A DNA stretch of 45,127 nt from Rhodoblastus acidophilus. GTDB taxonomy: Bacteria; Pseudomonadota; Alphaproteobacteria; Rhizobiales; Beijerinckiaceae. The notes under the pieces were generated by a model. The model had not been told where the DNA came from. It saw only the letters and a list, made by a program, of their open reading frames with translations, and searched no databases. The translations under genes were made by a program, and so were the position numbers. The stretch lies in contig NZ_JAOQNX010000037.1 of the NCBI RefSeq assembly GCF_025961575.1, forward strand, positions 1 to 45,127, given 5' to 3'. Below are positions 15,776-25,611 of the stretch, piece after piece. How positions within the stretch are numbered: position 1 is the first letter of the stretch; the number at the start of each line of letters is the position of its first letter.

Positions 15776-16336
15776 ATGAAGAAACGCGAGAAACAGCCGG
15801 ACACAACTTCCGCGAGAGAAAAACGACCATACACACGCCTCCGGTTCCCCCCAGAAATCCGCCGAGATCGGCCCATTCTGGTCGGATTGGCGCAGACTCT
15901 GGCTACGTTACAAAAGAAAAGCGGCCTGAAAAAACCAGAATACGCGAAAACGCTTGGAATCTCGGGCGCTGCGTTTCGGATGCTGCGAAGCTGTTCGGCC
16001 AATCCAAAGCTTGATCGCCTTTTCGAGATGTCGATCCGGCTTCAGATCCCGCTATGCACGCTTTGCGGCGATGACGAGGTGCGTGGTCGCCTGATTGCGA
16101 CGGATCATGCGCTGAAACACATGGCGTTGGTGATTGGGGAAATGACGGCGACTATCGGCGCAACCGACGCCGACAAGGCCAAGTTTCTAGGCATAAGCCT
16201 ATTGCAGTTCTATCTCATCAGACGGCTGGAGGCCGGCCCCCCATTGCTGATGTGCGAAGAAATGGCGGCGCGCCTGGGGATCTCCGTTTGGGAGTTCCTC
16301 GGCGTTGATGCAAGTGTGCCTCTGAGAACAGATTAG
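15776..16336 (+). CDS. Tandem helix-turn-helix (Xre-like) regulator
   Basis: The 186-residue protein has a basic N-terminal 40 residues and two HTH-like units. The first (about 45-80) includes KKPEYAKTLGISGAAFRMLR. The second (about 130-175) includes DKAKFLGISLLQFYLIRRLE and MAARLGISVWEFLGVDASVP. Both keep the hydrophobic pattern of Cro/C1-type folds, though the second is diverged. The start is the ATG at 15776; an in-frame alternative is not obvious. It could be a plasmid transcription regulator of the neighbouring region. Confidence 0.65.
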   Translation: MKKREKQPDTTSAREKRPYTRLRFPPEIRRDRPILVGLAQTLATLQKKSGLKKPEYAKTLGISGAAFRMLRSCSANPKLDRLFEMSIRLQIPLCTLCGDDEVRGRLIATDHALKHMALVIGEMTATIGATDADKAKFLGISLLQFYLIRRLEAGPPLLMCEEMAARLGISVWEFLGVDASVPLRTD

Positions 16337-16640
16337 CGCGCTGTCGTTCACGCGATTATGAACAGCCTGTTCGCGACAGCAATCGCAACCGAGCCATCAT
16401 CCTGGCCAGCCGATTAGAGTGGCGCGCCCTCTCCCCTGGACGCAGACCCGCGCCAGAGTCTTTCTATCAATCCTGACAATTTCGTCATCACCGCCGATCT
16501 CCAGGATCGTCGGGTGATTTCGATTTTCTCGGGCTTCGCGCGAACTCGCGCATCAAAGAGCGCAACAGGATGCGCCGCTCCGCCAGGCGGAGCCGCCAAC
16601 CAAGCGATTGCAAGAGCCTTACGCTCCCCGAACGACGAGT
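16337..16640. other. Intergenic stretch with a GC hairpin
   Basis: Nothing coding is supported. A perfect 8-bp hairpin, GCTCCGCC-A-GGCGGAGC, lies at 16577-16593, about 50 bases before the helicase ATG. It has no T-run, so it is not a canonical terminator. Confidence 0.4.
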
Positions 16641-18884
16641 ATGGCGTTAGACTTCGGCGGCCCTGTCGCGCGATGCAGCGCCACGGTGTACGAGAGGTTC
16701 GAAGGCTTGGCCAACGCGCTGGAAACGCCGCATAAGGAAACGCTGGTCGGTTCGGTCGAACGGGTCACCTTCCACAACGAGGACAACGGCTTCGCCGTCC
16801 TGAAGGTGAAAGCGCGAGGCCACCGTGACCTGGTTCCCGTGGTCGGCCATGCGGCGTCGATTTCCGCCGGCGAGTTCATCCACGCCGTCGGCGTCTGGTT
16901 CACCGACCGGACGCATGGGCTTCAGTTCAAGGCCGATTTCCTCAAGACCACGCCGCCGACGACCGCCGAGGGGATTGAGAAATACCTCGGCTCCGGCATG
17001 GTGCGCGGCATTGGCCCCAAGCTCGCGCAGCGCATCGTCGCGGCTTTCGGGGCGGCGACTTTCGAGATCATCGAGGCGGAGCCGGCGAAGCTCAGAGAGG
17101 TGTCAGGCATTGGCGAGATGCGCGCGACGCGGATCGCCGCCGGCTGGGCCGAGCAGAAGGCCGTGCGCGACATCATGGTGTTCCTGCACGCCAATGGCGT
17201 GGGCACCTCGCGCGCGGTGCGGATCTTCAAAACCTATGGTCATGACGCCATCCAGGTGATGACGGAGAACCCGTACCGTCTGGCGCGCGACATCCGGGGC
17301 ATCGGCTTCCGCACCGCCGACGCCATCGCCATGAGGCTCGGGCTGACCAAGGAATCCCCGCAGCGGCTGCGCGCGGGCGTCTCCTTCGCCTTGCAGGAAG
17401 CAACCGACGACGGTCACTGCGGATTGCCGAGGGCCGAACTGATCCGGTCGGCGAGCGACCTGCTCGATGTCCCCGCTGGCCCGATCGAGACCGCGCTGGC
17501 CGAGGAACTGCTGGCGGGCGAAGTCGTCGCCGACGCCATCGAGGGAACAGAGTGTATTTTCCTGCGTGGCCTGCATATCGCCGAAAAGGGCGCCGCTGAC
17601 CGGCTCCTCTTCCTGTGCGACGGCAAGACGCCGTGGCCGGAGATCGACGCCCCTGTCGCCGTCGCTTGGGTCGAGAGAAAGACGGGGAAGACGCTGGCGG
17701 CGTCTCAGCGCGAAGCCGTCGCCATGGCGTTGAGATCGAAGGTTTTGGTCGTGACCGGAGGCCCTGGCGTCGGCAAGACCACCCTGCTCGACGCCATCCT
17801 GAGAATCCTGACGGCCAAAAGCACGAAAATCCTGCTCGCGGCGCCGACGGGCCGCGCCGCCAAGCGCATGACCGAGCAGACCGGAATGGAGGCGAAGACC
17901 ATCCATCGGCTGCTCGAGACCGACCCGAAGGAAGGCGGCTTCAAGCGCGGCGCCGAAAATCCGCTCGACTGCGACCTGTTGGTGGTCGACGAGGCCAGCA
18001 TGATCGACGCCTCCCTCATGTTTTCGTTGCTCAAGGCTTTGCCCGTCAGCTCGGGCCTGATTCTGGTGGGCGACGTCGACCAGCTTCCCTCCGTCGGTCC
18101 CGGGCGGGTTCTCGCCGACATCATCGAATCCGGCGCGCTTCCCGTCGCCCGCCTGACCGAAGTGTTTCGGCAGGCGGCGGAAAGCCGGATTGTCGTCGGC
18201 GCGCACCGAATCAATGAGGGGAAAATGCCGGAATGGCCGCGGCGCGGCGAAGACGCCGATTTCTTCTTTGTCGAGGCGGGTTCTCCAGAGGAAGGGGCCG
18301 CCAAGGTCTTGGAGATCGTGCGCGATCGCATCCCGCGCCGGTTCGGCATGGACGCGGTCGGCGACGTGCAGGTGCTGTGCCCAATGCAGCGGGGTGCGCT
18401 GGGCGCGCGGGCGCTCAACGCCGACCTGCAGAAGGCGCTGAACCCCAATCCGGTCGACAAGATCGAGCGGTTTGGATCGGTGTTTGCGCCCGGCGACAAG
18501 ATTATGCAGACCGACAACGACTACGACCGCGAGGTTTTCAACGGTGACCTTGGGCGCGTCGTCCGCATTGATCGGGAGGAAGGGGCCCTGGTTGTCAGCT
18601 TCGACGGACGTGAGGTGACCTACTCGTTCGGCGAGCTGGACGCTCTCGTGCCCGCATACGCCACCACCATTCACAAGTCGCAAGGGTCAGAATATCCCGC
18701 CGTTGTCGTGACACTGGCGACCCAGCACTACACCATGCTGGCGCGCAACCTCGTCTACACGGCGGTCACCCGCGGGAAGCGGCTGGTCGTGATCGTCGGG
18801 CAGAAGCGGGCCTTGGCCATCGCCATCCGGAACGTGCGAACAATCAGGCGCTGGACAAAATTGAGGGAGTGGCTGGCACGATAG
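16641..18884 (+). CDS. recD2: RecD2-type ATP-dependent DNA helicase
   Basis: About 747 residues from the ATG at 16641; a TTG start 11 codons upstream is possible. The N-terminal domain (ETLVGSVERVTFHNEDNGFA, then VLKVKA) and the helix-hairpin-helix region (LGSGMVRGIGPKLAQRIV, EVSGIGEMRATRIAAGW) are those of RecD2. The SF1B motor follows, with Walker A GGPGVGKTT near residue 372, Walker B VVDEASMID near 449, VGDVDQLPSVGPG, and the C-terminal motif ATTIHKSQGSEYPAVVV. RecD2 proteins are 5'-3' helicases acting in repair outside RecBCD. The length is normal and all motifs are present. Confidence 0.93.
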   Translation: MALDFGGPVARCSATVYERFEGLANALETPHKETLVGSVERVTFHNEDNGFAVLKVKARGHRDLVPVVGHAASISAGEFIHAVGVWFTDRTHGLQFKADFLKTTPPTTAEGIEKYLGSGMVRGIGPKLAQRIVAAFGAATFEIIEAEPAKLREVSGIGEMRATRIAAGWAEQKAVRDIMVFLHANGVGTSRAVRIFKTYGHDAIQVMTENPYRLARDIRGIGFRTADAIAMRLGLTKESPQRLRAGVSFALQEATDDGHCGLPRAELIRSASDLLDVPAGPIETALAEELLAGEVVADAIEGTECIFLRGLHIAEKGAADRLLFLCDGKTPWPEIDAPVAVAWVERKTGKTLAASQREAVAMALRSKVLVVTGGPGVGKTTLLDAILRILTAKSTKILLAAPTGRAAKRMTEQTGMEAKTIHRLLETDPKEGGFKRGAENPLDCDLLVVDEASMIDASLMFSLLKALPVSSGLILVGDVDQLPSVGPGRVLADIIESGALPVARLTEVFRQAAESRIVVGAHRINEGKMPEWPRRGEDADFFFVEAGSPEEGAAKVLEIVRDRIPRRFGMDAVGDVQVLCPMQRGALGARALNADLQKALNPNPVDKIERFGSVFAPGDKIMQTDNDYDREVFNGDLGRVVRIDREEGALVVSFDGREVTYSFGELDALVPAYATTIHKSQGSEYPAVVVTLATQHYTMLARNLVYTAVTRGKRLVVIVGQKRALAIAIRNVRTIRRWTKLREWLAR

Positions 18885-19025
18885 ATGGGACGAAATGCGA
18901 CGGCCCTTTCCGGCGGATTCCGGACATTCCCGAGGCCGCTGCAAATTGACGACGCGGGCGGAAAGGCGAAGTGGAACTAATGGAAGTTTTGGGACTCCAC
19001 GCGGACGTTCGCTGTCAGGGCGGGG

Positions 19026-20420
19026 TCAGAGCGCGATCTGATTGAGGATTACGCGGTCCTTGATTTTGGTCTCGTCGCAGAGCAATTGCGCCTTGGACAG
19101 AATGAGCGAAAGCACGTCGTCGCCCGCGAAGGGCAAGGGCACGCCGCCGAGATCGCCGCCGCCCTCCCCGCGCACGATGCAGACATGCTGGTTCTTGCCG
19201 ACGATGCGCACGGCGGCATTGCCGCAATGGATGGCGTAGCTGTGCCATTCGCCGCTCACGATCAGGTGGTTATGCTCCATGCGGCAGCGCCCGGCGATCG
19301 CCAGTTTGGGAACCAGCCATTCCAGCATTTCCGCGCGCAGGATCGCGCTCTCGCCAAACGCCTGCAGCGAGAGATTGTCGTCGATGCCCAGCGCGCCCCG
19401 GTCGAATTCCGGCGGCGGCGGCTCCGCCTCGGCGCCGGGATCGGCCCATTGCGGATCTAGACCGAGGACGCTGGCGCCGGTGACCGTATCGATGTCGAAC
19501 AGCACCTCGGCGAAAGCCAGAGCCGGAACATTTTCCAACGCCACGGGGCGCGCGTCGGCGCCGTTGATCTCGGCGGCGCGGTAGAATCGGATTTGCGACG
19601 TGGCGAAATTGGCAAAATTGGGCGCGGCATAGCCGCCGTGGTTCTCCTGCACGGCGCCGCAGCCGCGTCCCCAGAATTCCGCCACCAGCCCGAAGCCCGG
19701 CAGGTCGAGCCGCGCGGGATGGAATTTTTTCGGGACGCAATTGAGCATCCGTGAATGCAGCGCCCAGCCCCGGTTGCGCAGGATGCGCACGAAAACCGGC
19801 TGGTTGAGGATCAGGCCCGCGAAACGGTTGCTGTAGGTCGCGGTCGCCAACTCCGCCTCGGTGAGCCGATAGACCGGACGCCACAATTGGCGGATCGGCT
19901 GGCGCAGACCGCCCGCCGTCAAGGCTGCGCGCCAGCGCGCATTTGTTTCCGGCGTCTCCATCAGGGGATGCCAGAGTTTGACGCGGCAATCTCCTTCCGG
20001 CGCCGCATGGGTTTCGCCATCGGGGCCGTGCAGGTCCGACGCGGTCCCGAAGGCGACGAAAGGCGCGCGATTCCGGGGTTCGAAGCGCCACAGCAGGCGC
20101 GCGGCCAACGTGGCGATCAGGGGATGATCGGGGTAGCGCGCGCGCCAGTCGCCGAACCGCCAGTCGCGGCCCGTGCGCCAGGTCAGCTCCAGCCTTTTTC
20201 GCGCCTCGGCCAGCGCCGCATCGATGTCGGCGCGTCGGGCCTTGAGCGCATCCACGTCTTCGCGCGCGAAAGGTTCGGATGCGGGCAGGCGCTTGAACGC
20301 CTTGCCGCCGGGGTCGAGATAGCTGACGCTGGTATGGCCCAGCGGCGAAAGGGCGATCAGCGCCGTCCAGTCGCCGAGTGGAAATTTCGCGACGCGAGGA
20401 GGAGGATCAAGTGAAATCAT
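19026..20420 (-). CDS. Stand-alone DUF4132 (MolR C-terminal) domain protein
   Basis: The 464-residue protein consists of the C-terminal part of MolR/DUF4132 proteins. This includes WRFGDWRARYPDHPLIATLA, then ARLLWRFE, VKLWHPLMETPETNARWRAA, QLWRPVYRLTEAELATATYS plus NRFAGLIL, and RFYRAAEINGADARPVALEN plus VPALAFAEVLFDIDTV. In the family this domain is fused to a helical-repeat half. Here it is separate, and its ATG (20418-20420) overlaps the stop of the previous gene by 14 bases. The function is unknown; the family name comes from an old molybdate link that is not secure. It is the last gene of the five-gene operon. Confidence 0.8.
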   Translation of the reverse strand: MISLDPPPRVAKFPLGDWTALIALSPLGHTSVSYLDPGGKAFKRLPASEPFAREDVDALKARRADIDAALAEARKRLELTWRTGRDWRFGDWRARYPDHPLIATLAARLLWRFEPRNRAPFVAFGTASDLHGPDGETHAAPEGDCRVKLWHPLMETPETNARWRAALTAGGLRQPIRQLWRPVYRLTEAELATATYSNRFAGLILNQPVFVRILRNRGWALHSRMLNCVPKKFHPARLDLPGFGLVAEFWGRGCGAVQENHGGYAAPNFANFATSQIRFYRAAEINGADARPVALENVPALAFAEVLFDIDTVTGASVLGLDPQWADPGAEAEPPPPEFDRGALGIDDNLSLQAFGESAILRAEMLEWLVPKLAIAGRCRMEHNHLIVSGEWHSYAIHCGNAAVRIVGKNQHVCIVRGEGGGDLGGVPLPFAGDDVLSLILSKAQLLCDETKIKDRVILNQIAL

Positions 20421-22107
20421 AGGCGGGCACGCTGATTTCCTCGATATCCGCCGCCGCGACGCCGCGCGCCTTGGCGATGGTCACCATGGCGCGGTCCACG
20501 GCATTGCTGATGCCGTTGTCGTCGAAATCGCGCTTCAGGCGCCCGAGCGTTTCCATGGCTTGCTGAGAGCCGACGAGAGCCATGCCCTTGATCGCGGCAT
20601 TGGCCACGGCGCGCGAGGGGAGCCGGACGGGCATGGCGGCGCGCGCCACTCGCTCGAAGATCTCCGCAGCATCGGGAGGCGGATTGTCCGCGACGAGCCA
20701 GATCGCGCCCTTGAGCAGCCTCTGGTTGGCAACGGTCGCCAAATGGCAATCCCAGGAGTGGCGATAGGGTGGGTCGTCGTCATAGGAAGCCCTTGGCGCG
20801 TCCCAGCCGAAAGCATGCACCAGGAAGAAACTCAGGGACGTTTCCGACACGCTGAAGCCGAGCGTCACCAGCGCAACCCATTCCGCGAGACCATCGACCT
20901 GCGCTGGGGGCAAGGAAGGCCAGTGCGGGAATTGCATCGCAAAGGTCGCGGCTTCGAGTTGGTAGCTGTGCAGGAAGAACAATTCCCTTAGCGCGTCCTC
21001 AGAACCTCCGGGCGTGTGGTAGAGCGAAAGCCAGGACAGGCAGCGCCGCCGGGCTTCCTCGGCGCCGATGGGCTTGATCGCGACGTTCAATCGCTTTTTC
21101 CACCCTGCCGTCGGCGCGGCGGCGTCGGGCGTCTCCGCGAGGACCGCCAGCAGCGCCCAGTCTTCGGGCTTTCCCGACGCGAGAATATGTTCGGCGCCGG
21201 GAATGAAATCCTGATCCCATTCATGTTCGGCCAGCGGCGCGAACCGCGCGCACAGGGCGTCGAAGTCTTCGCGTGAAAGGGTGCGCGGCGCACGGAACGG
21301 CGCCTGTTTGGCAAACGGGCCGGTCTTGGGTGGATGCAAGCCGCCGAAATTGCGGTAGTCGAAGGGCCTGTCCAGATCCTTGTGGGTCCAGAACCCGAAA
21401 GTGCGCGGCAAGACGCCATCTTCGGGAAACCGAAGCGAAAAGGCTTCACGGTCCTTCGTCCAGACTGGCATATCGGCTTGTGTCAGTTCCGCGATCAGGG
21501 CCTCGGCCTGCGCGGCGACCTTTTGAAAGAACGCGCACCAGAAGTCGAAATCGGGCGGCGGCGGCCGGAAACGACAGGGCGAGGGCCGCGCGATCGCACG
21601 CTTTTTCACCGCGTCCAGCGGATCGATTTCGATGCCGGCGAAGCGGCGCAATTGGTCCTGAAGGGCTTTCGCCTCACGCTCTTGGGTCGCCCCCTTGATG
21701 GGCGCCTTTGCGCAATGCGCCCACAACGCGGCGAAAGCTGCCTTGTCGTCGTCAGTAAAGCGGATTCCATCCCGCTCGGCCTCCGCGAGATAGACCGCGA
21801 AGGGCGCCACGCGCGCATGGCCGCAAGTTGCGAAACTGGTGAGGAGCATTCGGGCCATGGCGCCGACAAGGTCGGCGCGTATCGGCAGACCGTGCTGCAT
21901 GGCGACGAAAATCAAGCCGTCGAGCACGCCGGTTTCGGGTCGCAATCGCACCTGCGCGTGCTTGTCGGCGTCCAGCGCCAGCAGCACATCGGCGCGACGG
22001 TCGTCGTTGGCCGCCTCGGGCGCGAGTTGCGCCAGGAACCACATCCGCAGACTGGCCGAATCCGACGCGGCGCTGGGAAGAACCCTGGAGAATTCAATGG
22101 AAGCCAT
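20407..22107 (-). CDS. MolR/DUF4132 N-terminal-type helical-repeat protein, paralogue 3
   Basis: 566 residues from the ATG at 22105-22107; a TTG five codons upstream is possible. It shares with its two upstream neighbours the FDFWCAFFQKV segment and the PVWTKDREAFSLRFPEDGVL motif. Near the C-terminus it has the HEAT-like 'NQRLLKGAIWLVADNPPPDA' region and ends ARGVAAADIEEISVPAYDF plus T. In full-length MolR proteins, this ending leads straight into the DUF4132 domain, which here begins in the next gene. The 14-base overlaps at both ends imply tight translational coupling. The product probably works in a complex with the 19026-20420 product. Confidence 0.75.
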   Translation of the reverse strand: MASIEFSRVLPSAASDSASLRMWFLAQLAPEAANDDRRADVLLALDADKHAQVRLRPETGVLDGLIFVAMQHGLPIRADLVGAMARMLLTSFATCGHARVAPFAVYLAEAERDGIRFTDDDKAAFAALWAHCAKAPIKGATQEREAKALQDQLRRFAGIEIDPLDAVKKRAIARPSPCRFRPPPPDFDFWCAFFQKVAAQAEALIAELTQADMPVWTKDREAFSLRFPEDGVLPRTFGFWTHKDLDRPFDYRNFGGLHPPKTGPFAKQAPFRAPRTLSREDFDALCARFAPLAEHEWDQDFIPGAEHILASGKPEDWALLAVLAETPDAAAPTAGWKKRLNVAIKPIGAEEARRRCLSWLSLYHTPGGSEDALRELFFLHSYQLEAATFAMQFPHWPSLPPAQVDGLAEWVALVTLGFSVSETSLSFFLVHAFGWDAPRASYDDDPPYRHSWDCHLATVANQRLLKGAIWLVADNPPPDAAEIFERVARAAMPVRLPSRAVANAAIKGMALVGSQQAMETLGRLKRDFDDNGISNAVDRAMVTIAKARGVAAADIEEISVPAYDFT

Positions 22108-23836
22108 AGGACGGCGCTCCAAGCTCTTCGAGGTCGGCGGCGGCGATGCCCTGTTTCGCGGCCGCCTTGGCGAGAAGTTTCGCCACCATATTGGCGATGG
22201 CCTTGTCCTTGATCGCGCGGCGCAGGCGGGTCAGCGCCTCCAGCGCCGCAGGCGAATCCTCGGCGGCGAGCGCGTTGAGCGCCGCATTGGCGGCCGCACG
22301 CGCGCGCAAGACCCTGTCGATGGCGACCGTGGCCGTGCGTTCCAATATTTCCACCGTGTCAGGACCGGGTCCTTCCGCCAGCGCCCAGATCGCGCCGCGC
22401 AGCAGCAATTCATTTTCTAGCGTCAGGCGGTAAACATTGGTTGCGATCCCCCAGCCAAAATAGCTTTGGCCGCGATCGTCGGGATAGATGATTTTTGGCG
22501 CGTCGGGAGCGCGCCGGTCGCGCTCCCATTGGACAAAAGCGTGAAGCGACCAGCGATGGCCATCGGGATAGGCAAGGCAGACCAGCGCAACCCAGCGCGC
22601 AAGACGCGCCAAAGCCTCGGCGTCGAGGCTGCGCCAAGCCGGGAAATTCAACTCGAACGTCGCCGCCATCAAGCCATAGGCGTGGCAGAAGTTGAGGTCC
22701 TCGATCCTGTCGGCCAGCGCGCCGGGACGATGGAACACCTCCAACCATGCGGCGACGCGGCGGCGCGCTTCCTCGACGCCAATGGCATCGGCGGCGGCGC
22801 GCAGCCGTTTCAGCCAAGCCTTGCCCGGCGTCGGCGTATCCGGCGTTTCCGCGAGAACGGCGACAAAAGCCAGATCGTCAGCTTTTCGGTCCGCCGCCAG
22901 CAGATCGGCCGCGGGAATCCAGTTCCGGCTCCAGTCGTGATCGGCAAGAGTCGCGACTTCGGCGCTCAATGCGTCGAAAGCTTCGCGACCCAGGCTGCGA
23001 ATGCCCCGATATTCGGCAAAGCCGGTCCTGCGGCCTGCATTGCGCAGCGGCTTGAAATCGGTGCGGTCCCAGCTCGCGGGCAAGCCGAGTTCCGACCGGC
23101 GCCAGATGGCGAATTCGCGGGGAACCAGACCGTCTTCAGGAAAGCGTTCGGCGAATTTTGCTTCGGATCTCGTCCAGTCGGGCAGGTTCTTGGCCTTGAG
23201 CTCCTTGGCCAGCATATCGGCTTCGCGCGAGACGGCGACGAAGAAATCGCACCAAAAGTCGAAGAAAGGCGGCGGCGGGCGCAGGCGGTTGCAGGAGGGT
23301 TCGGCGTCGAGTCGCTCGCTTATGGCGCTCAGCGCATCAGGCGTTCGCTGGGCGAGGCGGTTGAGCGTCGCGATGGTCTCGCGCGTCTCGCGCTCGCTTT
23401 CGCGCAGGCTTCGGTGCGGATTTTTCTCCAGCCGATCCGCCAGCTTTACCAGCAGGATGCGGTCGGATCGCGTCAGCACGCCTCCGGCTTGCGCCCCCCG
23501 GTTGAGGATATTGGCGAAGTCATGGCTGAGCATGTGCGTGTAGCCAGAATGTCTGTCGTTTTCCAGGATCACGCGAACAACGATCGCGATCAGGTCGGAT
23601 CGCAGCCGCAGGTCGAAACGCAGAAACGACGTGAACGCGAGGCCATCCATGTCGCCCGGTTCGAGGCCGATCCTGAACTGCGCTTCGGTCGCCAGGGCGA
23701 TCAGAAGATCGGCGCGCTGTTCCGGCGAAAGCGGCATCAGGAATTCGTGGCCCCGACGCTCGGATGCCGCGCCTTTCCAAGCCTCGACAAGTGATGGAGC
23801 CGGTTTCGGCTCGCCACCGAACAATCTTTTCAGCAT
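22094..23836 (-). CDS. MolR/DUF4132 N-terminal-type helical-repeat protein, paralogue 2
   Basis: The 580-residue protein begins MLKRLFGGEPKP. It carries FFDFWCDFFVAVSREADMLA, LPDWTRSEAKFAERFPEDGL, NELLLRGAIWALAEGPGPDT and the closing motif KQGIAAADLEELGAPSYGF plus H. It has no DUF4132 C-terminal domain, so it is a shortened family member. It is clearly homologous along its length to the neighbours at 20407 and 23870. No catalytic motif or signal peptide is seen. A role as a scaffold or adaptor is inference. Confidence 0.75.
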   Translation of the reverse strand: MLKRLFGGEPKPAPSLVEAWKGAASERRGHEFLMPLSPEQRADLLIALATEAQFRIGLEPGDMDGLAFTSFLRFDLRLRSDLIAIVVRVILENDRHSGYTHMLSHDFANILNRGAQAGGVLTRSDRILLVKLADRLEKNPHRSLRESERETRETIATLNRLAQRTPDALSAISERLDAEPSCNRLRPPPPFFDFWCDFFVAVSREADMLAKELKAKNLPDWTRSEAKFAERFPEDGLVPREFAIWRRSELGLPASWDRTDFKPLRNAGRRTGFAEYRGIRSLGREAFDALSAEVATLADHDWSRNWIPAADLLAADRKADDLAFVAVLAETPDTPTPGKAWLKRLRAAADAIGVEEARRRVAAWLEVFHRPGALADRIEDLNFCHAYGLMAATFELNFPAWRSLDAEALARLARWVALVCLAYPDGHRWSLHAFVQWERDRRAPDAPKIIYPDDRGQSYFGWGIATNVYRLTLENELLLRGAIWALAEGPGPDTVEILERTATVAIDRVLRARAAANAALNALAAEDSPAALEALTRLRRAIKDKAIANMVAKLLAKAAAKQGIAAADLEELGAPSYGFH

Positions 23837-23869
23837 CGAACTTCCGCGCCCCCGCCCTCGAAGATTTCA

Positions 23870-25600
23870 TCATGCGAAATCATAAGTCGGCGCTCCCAGC
23901 TCTTCGAGATCGGCGGCGGCGACGCCCTGTCTGGCGGCCGCCTTTTCGAGCGCCTTGGCCACGGCATTGGCTAAATTTTTGTCCACGATGGCGCGCCGCA
24001 ATCGCGTCAGAGCCTGCAAAGCCTCAATGGAGCCGTGGGCGGCGAGCGCGTTGATCGCGGCATTGGCGCCGATGCGCGAGCGCGCCGCAATGGTCGCGGC
24101 CACGCCTGCGATGCGTTCGAGTCGATCCACCGTGTCGGGCGCCGGCCATTCCGCCAGCGCCCAGATGGCGCCGCGAAGCAGCAGATCGTTTTCCAGCGTC
24201 AAATGGCAGCAATCCGGGTTGATGATAGTTCCGTAAGGGCTTCGTCCCTCGGGATGGCAAATCTCCGGGGCCGGCGCGTCACGTCGCGCGCAGTCCCATT
24301 CGAGAAAGGCGGCAAAGGACCAGACCCGTCCGTCGGACGCGCCGAGACAAACGACAGCGACCCAGCGCGCCAGAGGCGCGAGCGCCGTGTCGTCGCAATT
24401 TTTCCAATCGGGAAAGGCCAGTTCATAGGCGTGCGCCTCCAGAGCGAAACGGTGACAGAAGGCGAGATCCGCCAGCCTGTCTGCCGTCGCGCCGGGTCGG
24501 TGAAAGATATCCAGCCAGGAGGCGACCCGGCGCCGGGCTTCATCGAAGCCAATCGCCTCTGCGGCCACGCGCAACTGCCTGAGCCAGTCCTTGCTAGGTC
24601 TGGCCGCGTCCGGCGCTGCGGCGAGCGTGGCGAGGAAGGCGAGGTCCCGGGGTTCGCGCTCCGGCGCCAGACGCTCGGCGGCGGGAATCCATGGCTGGTT
24701 CCATTGATGAGCGGCAAGCGCTTCCAGTTCGTCGCGCAAGGCCACAAAAGCCTTTTCATCTATGGCGCGCAGGCCACGAAATTCGGCAAAGTCCGCGGCG
24801 CGGCTCGGCTTGCGCAGCGGCGCGAATTGGCTGCAGTCGCGCCAGCGGGGACCGACTTGCGTCCAGAAGCCGAACGCACGCAACGTCAGCCCGTCCGGCG
24901 GAAAGCGTTCGGCGAATTTCGCTGCGTCGCGGGTCCAAACGGGCAGGCTCTTGCCCTTCAGTTCCTTGGCGAGCGTTTCGGCCTCGCGCGAGACCGCGAG
25001 GAAGAAACGGCTCCAGAAGTCGAAATGCGGCGGAAGCGGACGGAAACGATTGGGCGAGGGCGTGGCTTCCAGCCGCTTGACGATGGCCTCGTTGGGATCG
25101 ACGAGGCGACCGGCCCAGAGGTTGAGCGTCGCCAGAGCCCGCAGCGCCTGCCTTTCATAACTGCGCCGGCATTCGTGGACATGCTCTTCCAGCGTTTCGG
25201 CGAGGCGCTTCAGATCGGCGCGTTCAGCGCTGCCGAGCGTGAGTCCTGCCGCGCCGCCGCGTTCGAGATAGTCGGCGAGCGGGAAGCAGCTCAAGGCGGA
25301 AAAGCCGGCGACGCTTGCATCGCGCTCGATCTTGCGAACCATGGCGACGACAATATCCGGGCGGATCGGCAAACTCGCGAACGCCCAGACAATGGTGTGC
25401 AACGCCATGGCGATGTCGGACGGGTTCAACCGAGTCCGCGCCGGGAAATCCGTATCGACCATGGCCAGCAGCAACCGGCCGCGATCTTCGCTGCTCCATT
25501 GATGCAGTACGCCCAAGCCCTGGCGCGACTCGACGGCATGTTCAAGTTCGCGCAAGCGCGCATCCAAATCATCCGGCGGCGCGCAATTCCCCTGCAACAT
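23870..25600 (-). CDS. MolR/DUF4132 N-terminal-type helical-repeat protein, paralogue 1
   Basis: 576 residues from the ATG at 25598-25600, which has a GAGGAG ribosome site about 8 bases upstream; this favours it over the TTG at 25615. It shares HFDFWSRFFLAVSREAETLA, LPVWTRDAAKFAERFPPDGL, NDLLLRGAIWALAEWPAPDT and RQGVAAADLEELGAPTYDF with the other paralogues. It is the second gene of the operon, 11 bases after the ubiquitin-like gene. Like paralogue 2, it lacks the DUF4132 domain. Confidence 0.75.
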   Translation of the reverse strand: MLQGNCAPPDDLDARLRELEHAVESRQGLGVLHQWSSEDRGRLLLAMVDTDFPARTRLNPSDIAMALHTIVWAFASLPIRPDIVVAMVRKIERDASVAGFSALSCFPLADYLERGGAAGLTLGSAERADLKRLAETLEEHVHECRRSYERQALRALATLNLWAGRLVDPNEAIVKRLEATPSPNRFRPLPPHFDFWSRFFLAVSREAETLAKELKGKSLPVWTRDAAKFAERFPPDGLTLRAFGFWTQVGPRWRDCSQFAPLRKPSRAADFAEFRGLRAIDEKAFVALRDELEALAAHQWNQPWIPAAERLAPEREPRDLAFLATLAAAPDAARPSKDWLRQLRVAAEAIGFDEARRRVASWLDIFHRPGATADRLADLAFCHRFALEAHAYELAFPDWKNCDDTALAPLARWVAVVCLGASDGRVWSFAAFLEWDCARRDAPAPEICHPEGRSPYGTIINPDCCHLTLENDLLLRGAIWALAEWPAPDTVDRLERIAGVAATIAARSRIGANAAINALAAHGSIEALQALTRLRRAIVDKNLANAVAKALEKAAARQGVAAADLEELGAPTYDFA

Positions 25601-25611
25601 CAAGCTGCTCC

